A DNA stretch of 64,000 nt from Favolaschia claudopus (taxonomy: Eukaryota > Basidiomycota > Agaricomycetes > Agaricales > Mycenaceae), in assembly GCA_037176885.1 (NCBI GenBank), contig JAWWNJ010000131.1:310001-374000 (forward strand), given 5' to 3'. Of the stretch, positions 42,230 through 53,912 are shown piece after piece. The number at the start of each line of letters is the position of its first letter. Position 1 is the stretch's first letter. The notes beneath the pieces were generated by a model. That model searched no databases and had not been told where the DNA came from. It was given only the letters and a program-made list of their open reading frames with translations. Both the position numbers and the translations under genes were made by a program.

Positions 42230-45200
42230 ACCAGCCTTACGGCCTCTCCGCTATCCGTGAGGTAGGGACGCGACGCCGCCGATCTGCCAATCGACCCGAG
42301 CACACATGTAGGTGAGCGCTGAGCATTCGTCGCTATATCGTCAATGCTAATTCACGCACCTATAGCGGTCTCTTTCTTCCTCCGTCCCTCCCATCCTTCC
42401 TCTTCCTCTCCCGTCCCTCGGCCCTTTCCGCTCAACGACGATTCCGCCGCCGCCTTGCTGCGCGACGCATTTCAAATCAATTCGACCTAATTCGTCTTTC
42501 GTTTCTTTGATTCGACACCGTGTCTCTCCTCTTGGATCGTCGTGCATCGTACAAGCTGTGCTCGCGGCGGATTGCGTGCTTACCGGTGCAGTGGGGTGGG
42601 TGGGGAGGTGAAGGTGGTGGAATAGTCGCGATGCCGGAGTGGGTTAGATGAGTTGGGGATGGAGTCAGCAGCAAGACGCAGATGAGGGCGGCGAGAAAGG
42701 GCGTCGGCTGCGTGCAGGGTGTGTTGAGCGTGCGCGAGGAATCGTCGGAGGAGAGGGTGAATGGATTCGTCTACTGCACCGACGACGAAGGCGAAGGCGA
42801 CGGGATGGGATGGGCCATAGGTGCGTACCCAAGCTCTATCTGTGGAAGAAAGCTTGACGCGCTAACGACTCGTCATCTTTCACTCACAGTTGCATCTTCG
42901 AGTCGTCAGCCACATCTTAGATTCCGCCGCCGCTCAAAGCACCCACCTCAGCACTCTCGCTACCCTCACTGATGGAGATTCATCCATTCTTCCATTTGTA
43001 CTTGCTGGCTTCACGATCGTGCGGGGCTGACGAGCGGAGGCTGGTTCGAGTTGGGCGCCGGACGGGGGAGGTGTGGTGGTTCGTCCGGTGGGGTGCATAG
43101 GATGGGGAGGAGGAAGGACGGACAGTGAGCTTCGTTGGTACGCACCCAAGCAACTCAGAAGGTGGACACGCTGATGAATGACCACTCCTAGACAGCGCCG
43201 CAATACGATTTCGCTATCATAGTCCTAGGAACGTACGGCGGCGGCCGGCTACAACTTCATACAAGCTACTTTGGTGCGCGTACATGCGGAAGAGGAGATG
43301 GGGATGGATAAGGAGGGAGGGCTGCGGGAACGAATCTGGCTATACACGTAAGGGAGCAAAGGTATCTCCGTATCTTGGATATGGATAGAGGATTGACCGC
43401 TGATGTTTCTTCATTCTAGTCTCTAGGCGGCTGATTGCTCAAGCGCTCAAGTCTCAGAGTATAACGCCAGCGCTACATCAGCGCCTTGACCTTCGCCTCC
43501 CGAAAAAATCGAGACTCAATCTTACCCCGCCCCCGCCTAACCTTCTTGGCCCTTAGCCGCAGCGGTATTCCTCCACACCTGTGTACCCACCCGACGGTCT
43601 GTCCACGCCGCTGCTTGGGTCGACGCGTTGAGTGTCTCCGTTTCCTGGGGCGTTCTTTTTGCTTTGGCCTTTCGTTCCGTCGAGAGCGAGCGTGGAAGGG
43701 CTGATGAGTGCTGTGGACACGTGGCGGTAGAGCGGAGCGGGGAGGTCGGGGTGAAGGAGGTCGAGGAGTGGGTGTGCTGCTGCTTCGGGAAGAGGAGGAC
43801 GAGAATGAGAGTGGCGGAAGATTGGATTGAGCTGTGCGGCGCGCACGAGGACGAGAAGATGCCGGAGAATGGGAGCTGCGCGCGGGGAGAGGAGAAGCAG
43901 ATGACCTCGTCGCTCGAGTGGCGAGCTGTTCACAAAGGATTCGGAAGCTTGACATGGAATGAGATAGAGGTACGTACTGGCAACTGCCTCGAGAGAATTG
44001 GTGCTGATGACTTTTCGTCTTCTCTCCCAGACACGGCACTGTCTTTTCTCTCAGAGGCGGTGCTGTCTTTCGCTCGAGCGAGGCTGCTCGATCTCGACGC
44101 GGGGTCTTCCTTCGCTTGTCGTTTCGGATTCTTGCTTGGGCGTGTATCAGCGGCTCTGGATCGCGATATGTGTGACTCTCCGAGTCGTCGTCGGATGGAT
44201 GGTGGCGGCATCAACGCAGACGAAGAACGCTCGCGTTGTCTTCATGTCGAGGCTTTTGCCTCCCGACTGTCAATCTTTCGAAATTCAATCTTACCCCACC
44301 TACCCTCCTCACCTTGGTGGCAGCGAGGCTTATCCCTCGGCATCCCTGGGACCCGCCACGCCGCGCCTTGGATCGACGTGTTTGGTGCTGTCCGTTCCCT
44401 GGGGCTTTCGTTTCGGCTGAGAATAGGCATGGAAGGGCTGAGGAGGCCTGTCGATGAAGACTAGGATTGAAATCATTGGATTCGTCTTAGTGGATTCGCT
44501 GTTGACGGTGTCGAGAGAGGCGTGGTGGCGGAGGGAGCGTCGAGGTGGTGAGTGAGGTGCTGTGGTATGGTATCGTGACGGAGAGGTCTAGGAGAGAGTG
44601 TGGTGCTGCCGTGTCGGGGCGAGGAGGACGACAAAGAGGGTGGCGGAAGATTGGATTGGATGTGAGGAGTACGTTCTGTGTGAGTGGAGGAGAAAATGAC
44701 AGAGGATGGGAGCTTTTGGGCGGGGAGAAGATGGAGGTCGAGGAATGACTGCCCAAAAGTGTCTAGCTGCAGATTTGTCAAGACACGGCGCGAAATGAAG
44801 GGTACGTACCCAAGCATCTGGTCTCAGAGCATTCGTCGCTGACGACCTATTACACTCTCTCCCGCAGACACGGTGCCGTCTTTTTGCTCGAGCGAGGCTG
44901 TTTGACGTCGACGCGGGCTCTTGTTTGACCTCGACTTCCTCGGCTTGTCGTTCCGGGTTTATGACAGCGAGGATACGTGCGAGCTTGTCGTGTATCGGCG
45001 GCTCGAAAGGGCGATATCTGTCAATCGTCGTTGGATGGGTGGTAGCGAAGGCCGAAGAACGCTCGCCCTCACGTCGCCGCAGATCTAGTCTGGGAGACGC
45101 GCTAGAATCCGCGGAGTCTGATGATGATTCAAAGCTCGTCGACCAAAGCCGTCTGCTAGTCGGCAGGATGCGGGGAGCGTGGTGCTGGTCGGACGGTGTG

Positions 45201-45440
45201 TCGGTCAGAGGGTGGAAACGAGGCTCGATAGCGGGGGCGTTGGTGTAGAAGGTGGTCGGGAACAGGCTGTGGGATTGGTGGTGGGCGGTGACGAGGATTG
45301 GAAGGTCGTCGACGAGAGCTGCAGGCTGCTCGTTGTTAGGATGAGGTCGGGAAGAGGCTCTGGGATTGGCGCCGGGCGGTAACGGATTGAAAGTTCGTCG
45401 ACCAGAAGCCGTCTGCTGGAGGGAAGGGTGGGAGATCAAG
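42230..45440 (+). repeat. Dispersed repeat family, locus A (compound, about 3.2 kb)
   Basis: Blocks of this region recur at 52.2-53.6 and 61.4-63.6 kb in the same order and orientation: GACGCCGCCGAT...CCTATAGCGGTCTCT, then GAGGAATCGTTGGAGGAGAG-like, then TCAATCTTACCCCGCC with CTTAGCCGCAGCGGTAT, then ACGGTGCTGTCTT with CTCGAGCGA. Here the third block is present twice in tandem (about 43.5-44.24 and 44.28-45.06). Each block contains a conserved GTACGTA...CAG pair spaced like an intron, so the family looks derived from a spliced transcript. Frames are open on both strands but not conserved between copies, so I do not call a protein. Confidence 0.6.
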
Positions 45441-46053
45441 TTGTGTGCAAAGGTGTCCTGCGCGAGGTTACGGGCATAATGCGTCTGAAGAGGATGCCCG
45501 AGAAGCCTTGGAGGAATGGCATACGACGGCTTGACACTCCAGACCCATTTCCTCTATGGCCTTGTCTTGGTCACTCCTGAGGTGGGCGAGGACGAGACGG
45601 TGTATGTCGGTAATAGAGGCGGATATGGACCGTCCGTATGAAGGTCCACGTACCATAGCCGACGTGGCTTGTCTGTCGTCTCCCCTGCTCAGACGTGGAG
45701 CCGACGTCCACTCCTTCCTGCGCCCTCTGCGTTCGTCCATCGATGCTTCTATGCCTCTCTTCCGTCTTGACTGGTCGGGTACATCGTGCTTCGATATTGT
45801 CATGATGAAATATCGTCAGGAGATAAGCTCCCGCAAAGTATGACATTCCAGAGTCATCGAATCTCTCATCGAGCAACTCTCTACACAGTACAGCTATGCC
45901 TGGGCGTCGTGCTGTCCATATTTGACCGGGTGTACATCACTGCGGCTAGATGTAATGATCATCTTGATATCTTACCGCGGGCCTCTGTGATCTTCGTATA
46001 TATTGCTGCGTCTGCCACCAGCAAAGTAGTAACTGCACTTCTACCCGCAAGCT

Positions 46054-48173
46054 ATGGACCAACCCGTCCCAGAGCGCTCTCTAGACCTCGTTCCCCTCGA
46101 GATCTGGGTACTCTGCTGGATGCTCTGCTCTCGCCGTCAAATCAGACGGCTCTCCCTAGTCTGCAAACTCTTCCGTTCCATCTCGCTCCCCTTCCTGTTC
46201 AAAGATCAATCCTTCCATGTTGCTGCCGTGTGCCACGACCTTTTCCGCGACAATTGGGTGGATCGGCTGCATCGTATGCACAGAATGGCCATCGAGTCGA
46301 GAGACTAGCAGAGCCGCCTTTCACATCTCTGATCAGCTCCTGGCAGGTCATATTCGGCAACGAGGTCCCAGTCGGCTCGCAGCATAAGGATATCGAGAAT
46401 ATACACCTCCTTGACGAGATGCGTATTCGGGTCCTCGATACGTTTCGCAAGACGCTCCACCGGTATCCGAAGTTATCCTCTTTGGATATCCAGAAGAATA
46501 TTGTGGACGCTGTGTTCCTGACGGCGCTGGCGTCCTTATCAGAACTGAAACACCTCAAACTTTACATTCCCGACAAGCTCGTGTCATACTCGGGGAAGCA
46601 TGTAGCGATGACCTCCGAGTCGTTGCAAAGCCTCGACCTCAACAGGGATACTCTCTTGTTCGACGTTTTCAGCAGGGATATCGGGCTCCCCAATCTCGTC
46701 AGTCTCTCGATCGGGATTGTTCGCCACACTGAGCAGCTTTTCTCTCACATCGTCGACCGATTTCCCCACCTCGAATCACTCGCCATCGACTCAATCCAAG
46801 ATACCTCGCCGTTTCCCAATCTCCCCCGGTATTGCTTCCCCAAACTACGCAGCCTCACCGGACCACCCAGCATGATCGAAGCCTTAGCACCGAATCGCCC
46901 GATTTGTCGTGCGGTCATGCGCCAGACATGGAGAATGGACCATCTAGTGCCAATAGACGACTCGCAGCAGGCTCGCATCGCGCTTTCGCGCAGCTCCGTT
47001 CCCGTCACCTCCCTCGTTCTCCCCGGCCTTATTTTGTCCCTCGGACTTTTGTCGAGCGTGGCTGATTTGTTTCCCGATCTGCGGGAGTTGGCGCTTACGC
47101 CGGCACGCGGGGGTCCTGTCTGGCGGTATCACTGCATTCCGAGCCTTGATAGGCGAACGTGGTTTACATCAGCCTATCGTCGCCTATCTCGGCCGACCCC
47201 AGGAGGCGAAGTTGGCCGACGCCACGTCGACTAAATTTAGCCCACCGCTGCCTACGCTTCGCCTACGCAGGGCTCCAATTATGGCTTTCAGGTACACACA
47301 CAGCTTCATTGCTCACATTATCATCCATATAGCCTTAGAATATCCGGTACCAATCCCAGTAGGCCCTTCCCAGAGGAATTTGAACGAAATTATGAACGCG
47401 ATCCAAATATAACCGAGATATTGATGACGTTAATCGGCCAAATCGGACCTGTCATCCGGAAATTACCGCCTCCAACTTCACAACGATGACTTGGGGGGTC
47501 GGTTGCAACAAATCAAGGTCAAAGCAGCACATAACAGCACCAGAGGGGGGTTAGAATTGATGTTTTGACTCTAATTTTGCCTACCTCTGCCTATCCGAGT
47601 AGGCAAACCCTTCGCCTACGACCCCTCGGAATGCAGTGTATGGGAGTTGTTGTAGATATTTTCGATCTGAGGAAACGGTGGACGCCGACCGACGGTTGCC
47701 CATCCTGTGCGAGGAGACCGCGTTCGACGGTTTACCTGTTGATGAACTGTCCGATGCAGAAGAGGAGGCGGAAGCGGAAGTCGAGCGTACGATAACTGCA
47801 CCGTGGAGAACGAATAGCGGCCATATGGAGTGGGAATGCATCAAGGTAAGTAGAAGTATTACTTACTGAACTCGACGACTTACGAACAGCCCAGACCTTG
47901 ATCAAATGGATGTCTTTAGGCTCATTCGCACTCCCTCCCAATATCGAGGTTCTTCATGTCGATGGATCTTTGCTATATGAGGGTATGTCCGTGGACGAAG
48001 AGTCTAGAGCTCTTGCTGGATTGACAAGGGATTTTCCTACACTGAAAGAGGTACGATTCCTTTCCTCGGGGTGGACATGGATCTGTATTAGCAGAGAAGA
48101 GACCTCAACTTTGTGGAAGGCGGACAGAATTGGCTATGTTCGAATTCTTTTGCCTGACGAGCGTTCGGCTTGA
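46054..48173 (+). pseudogene. F-box/LRR protein gene, broken by a frameshift and a MITE
   Basis: Starts with an F-box (LDLVPLEIWVLCWMLCSRRQ, then RLSLVCKLFRSISLPFLF). At about 46290 the frame shifts by one base: HRMAI continues only in the next frame as RVERLAEPPFTSLISSW, the usual text in this family. Leucine-rich repeats follow (LKHLKLYIPD, LQSLDLNRD, LVSLSIGIV, LESLAIDS, LRELALTP). At 47130 a 509-bp MITE interrupts the codon run TGG CGG TAT, and after its removal the frame continues as GSCCRYFRSEETVDADR through one intron to the stop at 48173. A 35-nt mini-intron could alternatively explain the first lesion. Without the two lesions it would be an SCF substrate adaptor of about 530 aa. Confidence 0.75.
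47130..47638. mobile_element. 509-bp MITE with TAT target duplication
   Basis: Both ends begin CACTGCATTCCGAG and continue with TAGGCGAA (inverted), about 30 bp with a 6-bp mismatch patch. TAT flanks both sides (47127-47129, 47639-47641). Several GCCTA/TAGGC motifs lie near each end. A 3-bp T-A-T duplication and multiple subterminal motifs fit a non-autonomous PIF/Harbinger element. Its excision from the text restores the F-box/LRR reading frame exactly. Confidence 0.85.
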
Positions 48174-48821
48174 CGGTGCAACCATGTACTATGTACAAGT
48201 AGGTTTTCCGAGATGTGGCGAGTATCATGTGGCTCCCTCGCTGGTCTGTGTGGAAACTGGCCATGCGGCCCATGAAGCCATATCATGGTTGAACACAGGC
48301 TCTACACACGTCCTAGAAACAGACTTCGACACATTTCAGCTGCTGTGATGGTTATGTTGAATCTATTATGCTCATTTCCGGAGGCCATGTCAGTTGTATT
48401 CAATATTGTTCAAGTTGTGTAGATAGCTCATCTAAACATCTGTTTTGAGGCATTGGTAATAAGATATGAATCTAAGATCGGACAATGAGCAGAACTTGGC
48501 GCATTCTCTGAACACAAAATTACTGGTTACTTAGATACAAGCAGTTTGTTGACATACAACAATCAATGAACTAGCTAGAAGGAAAATAGAGGGCCAGTTG
48601 AGACAAAACTAGCAACAAAAATCTCGGGACAGCATAGGTAAAATATGTGGGAGTGGGGTAGGTAAGGGCCACAATCTGAATTGTGGTTCGTCCGCTCAAC
48701 AACTGCATGTTATCAAGGCTAGTGATTAATCATGGCTTCAGAAATTGGCAGCAAAACTGAGCAGTGTCATTCATGTGAGTGAGATGAAGTGCAGCAACTC
48801 GAAGAGAAAAGTCCCTGTACT
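48174..48821. other. Convergent intergenic region
   Basis: Lies between the 3' ends of the F-box/LRR gene (plus) and the TPR gene (minus). No supported gene. Confidence 0.5.
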
Positions 48822-50999
48822 TCATGACAGTTCATGTGGTCTGGCTCCAACCTCCAGCTCTCTTCTGCCCTGGCTCCTGTAAGTTAAGAGAAGGTTTGCC
48901 ATACTCATCAGAGTGTCAGGATGGTCCTGACCCTGCAGCCGCTTTCTTGCTTCTAGAATTGAAACCTGAAGTCCTTCTTCATCACTCAATCTGCCCTGGC
49001 TCCTGTAAGTTGAAGCAAGGCTTGACATGCTTGCCAGAGTGTCAGGATGCTCTTCGCCCAGCAGCCGCTTTCTGCCGTTTAGAACTGCAATCTGAAGTGA
49101 TTCTGCATCGGTCCATCTCCCCTGGTTCTGGTAAATTGAAGCAAGATTTGACATGTTTCTTAGAGTGTAAGGATGCTCCTGGCCCAGCAGCCGCTTTCGT
49201 GCTTCCAAAACTGTGATCTCCATGGCTTCTGCATCACTCCATCTCCCCTGGTTCTGGTAAATTGAAGCAAGGTTCGACTTGCTAATCAGAGTGTCGGGAT
49301 GCTCATGGCCCAGTAGCCGCTGTTGTGCTTCCAAAACTATGACCTTGAGGTCTTCTGCATCACTCCATTGCCCCAGGTTGTTGTAAGTAGAAGCAAGGTT
49401 TGACATGCTTCTCAGGGTGTCAGGATGCTCCTCACCCAGCAACCGTTTTGTGGCTTCTAGAACTGCAACCTGAAGTGATTCTGCATCGGTCCATCTCCCC
49501 TGGTTCTGGTAAATTGAAGCAAGATTTGACATGTTTCTTAGAGTGTCAGGATGCTCCTTGCCCAGCAGCCGCTTGTTCTTTTCTAGAGCTGTGACCTCAC
49601 GCTGTTCCTCCTTGCTCCAGTTATCAGAACTCTGCATGTCACGTTTGAGGTCTTGGTTGTCCCCTGCAAGCTTTTGGGTGTTTTGGGGTACCAGCATCAA
49701 ATGGACAAATTGCAATAATGTGGTATTCTGCCTCCCAGCTGAGCCAGGTTGTTTAGTGTTGTCCCTATCGTTGGCAAAGATCCCAGTGCTTGACATGTTT
49801 GTGACTGCAGGAGTCCTATTTCTTGCATAAGAGTTGGACTTGGACTTTGATTCTCGGTCCCGGGCTGTATGTGTTGAATATCGAGAATGATCAGGAGTCA
49901 TTGAGGATGACTTCGACGTAGAGAATGTCCGTTTGCACTTGGTGCTAGGCAAACAGGTGAGTTAAAGCTTCTCAACCACTAAAACAAAGACTACCAATCT
50001 ATCGAGATTTGAAGGTTCCAACCTGGTGAAACCTGTACTTGGGTGTTACACCATGGACAGGCCATTTGCGAGCGGTAGAACACAGCTGCCATGAATAGCA
50101 TAGCACCTGCTTTAACAATGCGACTTCCAGGGCGGTAAACAGCATATTCTTCATCTTGTATCCGGTATTGATCAGTTTGAATAATTGTTGAAATTTCTTC
50201 GCTGTTAACAAAGAATTCTTGCAGTTTCTTCAGAAAAGCCTGAAACAATGAGCAAACTGTAAGCAGCTTTGTTAAGGGGATTTGTAGATATTGCCTACCT
50301 TTTGATTCCTCCATACGGCTAGAAAGATTGGTCTGCGTTGCCCTGTTACATCAACCAGAATGATTGTGTCATGCAGAGAAAGCATGCGCGGGACAGCAAG
50401 CAAGGGTAAGGCGATGAGGGGTACAAGTCGTAAACGTTTTTTCAGCTTGAGGGAACCAGGGCAGAGAAAAGCGAACACGGCACAATAGAGGACGGAAAGC
50501 ACTTTCTCTCTATCTCCCTGTATGTACTACTCCGCCAGGCACCGTAGAAGCAGTACAATCCAATTTGATGGCACTCTTCGCTTTACCACTAGCTCTTGGG
50601 ATGCGTGTGCGATGGAGTTGCAGTGATAGTATGCATCTGTCGCATCGATTAATCAGTTCAAAATTTCTTATAGATGAAGCAACAATGCGATCGCACTTCC
50701 GTTGACAAGAACATTCCATGTTTTCACAGCAGAGATGCGAAACCGCGGACCTTCCCCATTGCCTCCTATACCACCATGTGTTCCACTAGAACCACCAGCT
50801 CCTCCCGTCCCTGGGCAAAGATGAGCATGTAGAGACAAAAATTTATGGACTGTACGCAAGCACACGCACCATTGATGGTCATATTCGACTCGCTAGAGAA
50901 GAAATCGAAGTCCTGAGGGACCCGAGCCTTCCCTGGGCAAGGAATTTCGGGCGACTGATTGCGCCCCGGCATGCGGTGGTGCAGACGTTGGTTATCCAT
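48822..50999 (-). CDS. Gly-rich/ubiquitin-like protein ending in kinesin-light-chain TPRs
   Basis: ATG at 50999. The first two exons give MTING followed by GTGGAGGSSGTHGGIGGNGE in pieces, a Gly-rich motif frequent at the N-termini of mushroom signalling proteins. A middle exon pair encodes a ubiquitin-like-looking domain (DTIILVDVTGQRRPIFLAVW, then EEYAVYRPGSRIVKAGAMLF) ending in a CPWC cysteine pair. The last exon (49952-48822) has a Ser-rich linker, QFVHLMLVP and six 42-residue TPR units (for example KRLLGKEHPDTL, MSNLASIYQNQGRW), the kinesin-light-chain type. The units are very alike at DNA level (126-bp period). Such proteins act as protein-binding scaffolds. A sensor role is inferred. 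Some exon joints between 50.0 and 50.9 kb are not settled. Confidence 0.75.
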
Positions 51000-52199
51000 G
51001 AGATATCTGCGACGATATCAGAGGTTAAGTTACTTCCATTGGTAAGTAAATTAGTGCCGACCTGGAGTTAATTTGACAAAAGCTAAGAGATGCGCAAGTC
51101 AATAAAGTCACCATGTCATTGTAGAAATGTAGCGGACGTACCTCTCAGCGTCGTTGCGCTAGTTTGGTGCTAGTACCAAGCAAGGGAGTGCGGGGCACGC
51201 GTATTCCTCATGCCATGCGGATCAGGGTCAGGGTACAGCGTGAGAGAGTTTGCCTGATCGGCATTATGCTTACGTGACGTTTCCAGCTTCACCAACAACC
51301 TTGAGTCACTCTCGAGTCTCGGCCTTCTTTCGGCCTTCTTTCGTCAAGGGCCTATCTTGCCCATCTTTCCCTCGATAATATGGAGTCGCTGCCGCGCGCC
51401 TACTACCTCGCTGCGAGATCAGTATCGACGCGCAAGATGTATGCCACCGCGAGTCCGCGACCGTCTACTAAGTCTGTGCTCGACTTGTCTTTCCAACCTC
51501 GTTACCCTGCTTCTGTTTTCCTCTCGAGTTGGTTCAAATCTCTGCCTATCCTTCTTGTCTCTTCTCATCTACCTTCGCTGACTTTCTCCTTGCAGAACTG
51601 TGTACCTGACGTCTCGAGAAGTAGTTTGCAGCGACCCTTCGGGCTGCTGACCACACTACCTGATCACTACCTGATCAACGCGAAGGCGGTAGTATCATCT
51701 CCCTTCCTTCGACGCTGCCGACATCGCGCGCTATTGAGACACCACGAAACGAATGCATGATAAGTGGTACGCAATGGTTTTTCCCCCATCAGTCTTGAGG
51801 TTCTCATTTTCCGTCGTGACTTACAGAAGGCTCGCTACAGTAGATGTACACTACCTGCTGCACCCCAAATCCCGCGAGCCAAGGGGAACTTACCACTTCA
51901 CCTTACGCTGGCTCTGGACTGGATCGGCGCGCTATGGGATACAGACGCATTTGAGGATAACATGTCGCAAGGTTCCACGCCCATTCGATATTTTTTCTGC
52001 CCGCTAAATATCTGATTATGTCCGCAGGCATCGTCTGCTTGCTCTCCATCGTTTTCAGAATTGTCGTCGATACCCATCGATATTCCCATCTGACCGCGCC
52101 TCAATCGACTGACAGTCTGCCCTTCGCAGACCTCAAGCTTTCTCCCCGCCGCTGTTTCGTCCACCTCGGGGACGCCGAATGCTGTCGACCTCAGACGCA
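51000..52199. other. Head-to-head spacer and start of repeat locus D
   Basis: 5' flank of the TPR gene. It contains an 11-bp tandem duplication (GGCCTTCTTTC twice, at about 51321). No protein supported. Confidence 0.45.
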
Positions 52200-53620
52200 G
52201 GTCTTCCCCGTCTCCGTGTCTCCATGCGCGAGCCTCACCGATACCGCGAGGATAGCCGTGACCGTGTACCCCAGTCCCTCGCCGCGGTGCGATCCACGCC
52301 TATCCGTCTCTTCTCGTAGCGGCGGCGGCCCGTCTCGACGCGTCACTCGATTATGATGTTTCCCCCTCCATCGTCGGTGTTGATATAAGCCGTACTTCAC
52401 CCAAATTTCGACACGTACTCATGCGGTGGGTGGGCGGTGGCGGGATATCATGGAACTGGAGTATCAGTATCTGGGTTGATGGATGAGGGCGCGAGGAGCT
52501 GTAGAAGTGAAGGTGAGCGGGGTTTTGGACGAGCATGCAAGACGGAATGTGAAGAATATCGGCAGTGAGGGCGGCTTTGTGCGCGCGTGCAGGGCGTGTC
52601 GGGCGTGTCGGGCGTGCGTGAGGAAGCGTTGGAGGAGAGGAGGAAGCGATTCGTCTGCATCGTCAATATCTTCATTGAATTGGGCAATACATAGGTACGA
52701 GGCCAAGCAGTCTATTCGGGAGATTGACGCGCTGACGAGCTCCTCGTAGACAACGCGACGACGATGGCGTTCCTGTTGGCGCTGAGAGAGGTGGTCGGGT
52801 CGTCGGCACCTGATCTCCCTCCCCCGATGCCCTCTCGGATGCCCGACTTCTGCCCTTGCGAGCGAGGCAGCTTACACTCGCGACGTTGATATTTCTTCTC
52901 GTCGACCTCCGACGTGCGCAGACGGTCGGCGCGCGAGATTCTGCTTAGACGATCCCGATTCGCGACTGCCAAACGAGAAAGCGTTAGCGTGAGAGAAAGC
53001 AGATGGAGGCGGAGGCGGATGAGGAGGAGGCGGTTGAGGAGGAGACGGGAAGTTGAAGCAGGGATTGGAGAGCGAGGGGGATGCTGGGGTCTTGAAGGAA
53101 GAAGGACAAGGTATGTATACCTCCCTGCGGTAGATCGATTGGCGTGCTGATGACTCGTTTGCTATTTCGTAGAGAATGCCACGACGCTGCTGCTCCTGCG
53201 ACGCCTCATTCTGCTCTCAGTATGAGGTTGCATGACGGTGCACCTACCTCAGCTTTCGCACCGTTCACCTTAACCTTCGTCTCCGGTGTTTATGGTCAAG
53301 ATCGAGATCCCGCCTTGCCTCCACCTGAGCCCTCCTCGCCTTGGCCGCATCGGAATCTCTTCTCATCTCTATACCCCCTTCGTCCGCACCACACAGCATC
53401 AACGCGTTCGGTGTTTCCGTTTCACATGGGGCTCTGGTCTGTCCTAAAGTGGAGATGCTACGGTATCGTAACCGAGAGGTCCAGGAGAGGGTGTTCATTC
53501 GTGTCGTGCGTCGCGGGGCCGATACGAGAGCTCGGTTTGACGGTGCGACCCTGTAGTGCAGTACGATTTTCGGTGATTCGATCCCGGCGGATGTAGGAGT
53601 TTGGCGTTGCGTTGCCTGTT
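52200..53620 (+). repeat. Dispersed repeat family, locus D (about 1.4 kb)
   Basis: Shares the GAGGAAGCGTTGGAGGAGAG block (about 52620) and the block with TTCGGTGTTTCCGTTTC and GGTATCGTAACCGAGAGGTC (about 53405-53480) with locus A and locus E. The match is partial and more diverged. It lies head to head with the minus-strand TPR gene, the same arrangement as locus E beside the SAM-like paralogue. Confidence 0.55.
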
Positions 53621-53912
53621 TACATGTGTTGACATATTGATTCGCATGCCTTCTCCGACTCCTCCACATCCTTAATGCCACTATTTTTGCCTCCACCAGC
53701 ACAGTGGCCGGCCATCGCGAAGCCTCCATCTCCGAGATCTTTCGTCTATCTGACGCGACGAGTTGACAGATGAGGGGAGCGATCCTGGCACAGACTCTCA
53801 CAGACTCCTCAAGGCTGTGGTTTCGACAACGGTTTCGAGTTATTTTGTGCCTCTTCTCAACAGACTTGAAAAACCCTGGAGTGAAACGGTGTAGTCCCTT
53901 TCTTCCCATCAA

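Noticed and set aside
43628..45439. Plus-strand 278-aa and minus-strand 283-aa frames in repeat locus A
   Set aside because: Both strands are open because of composition, and neither frame is conserved in the other repeat loci.
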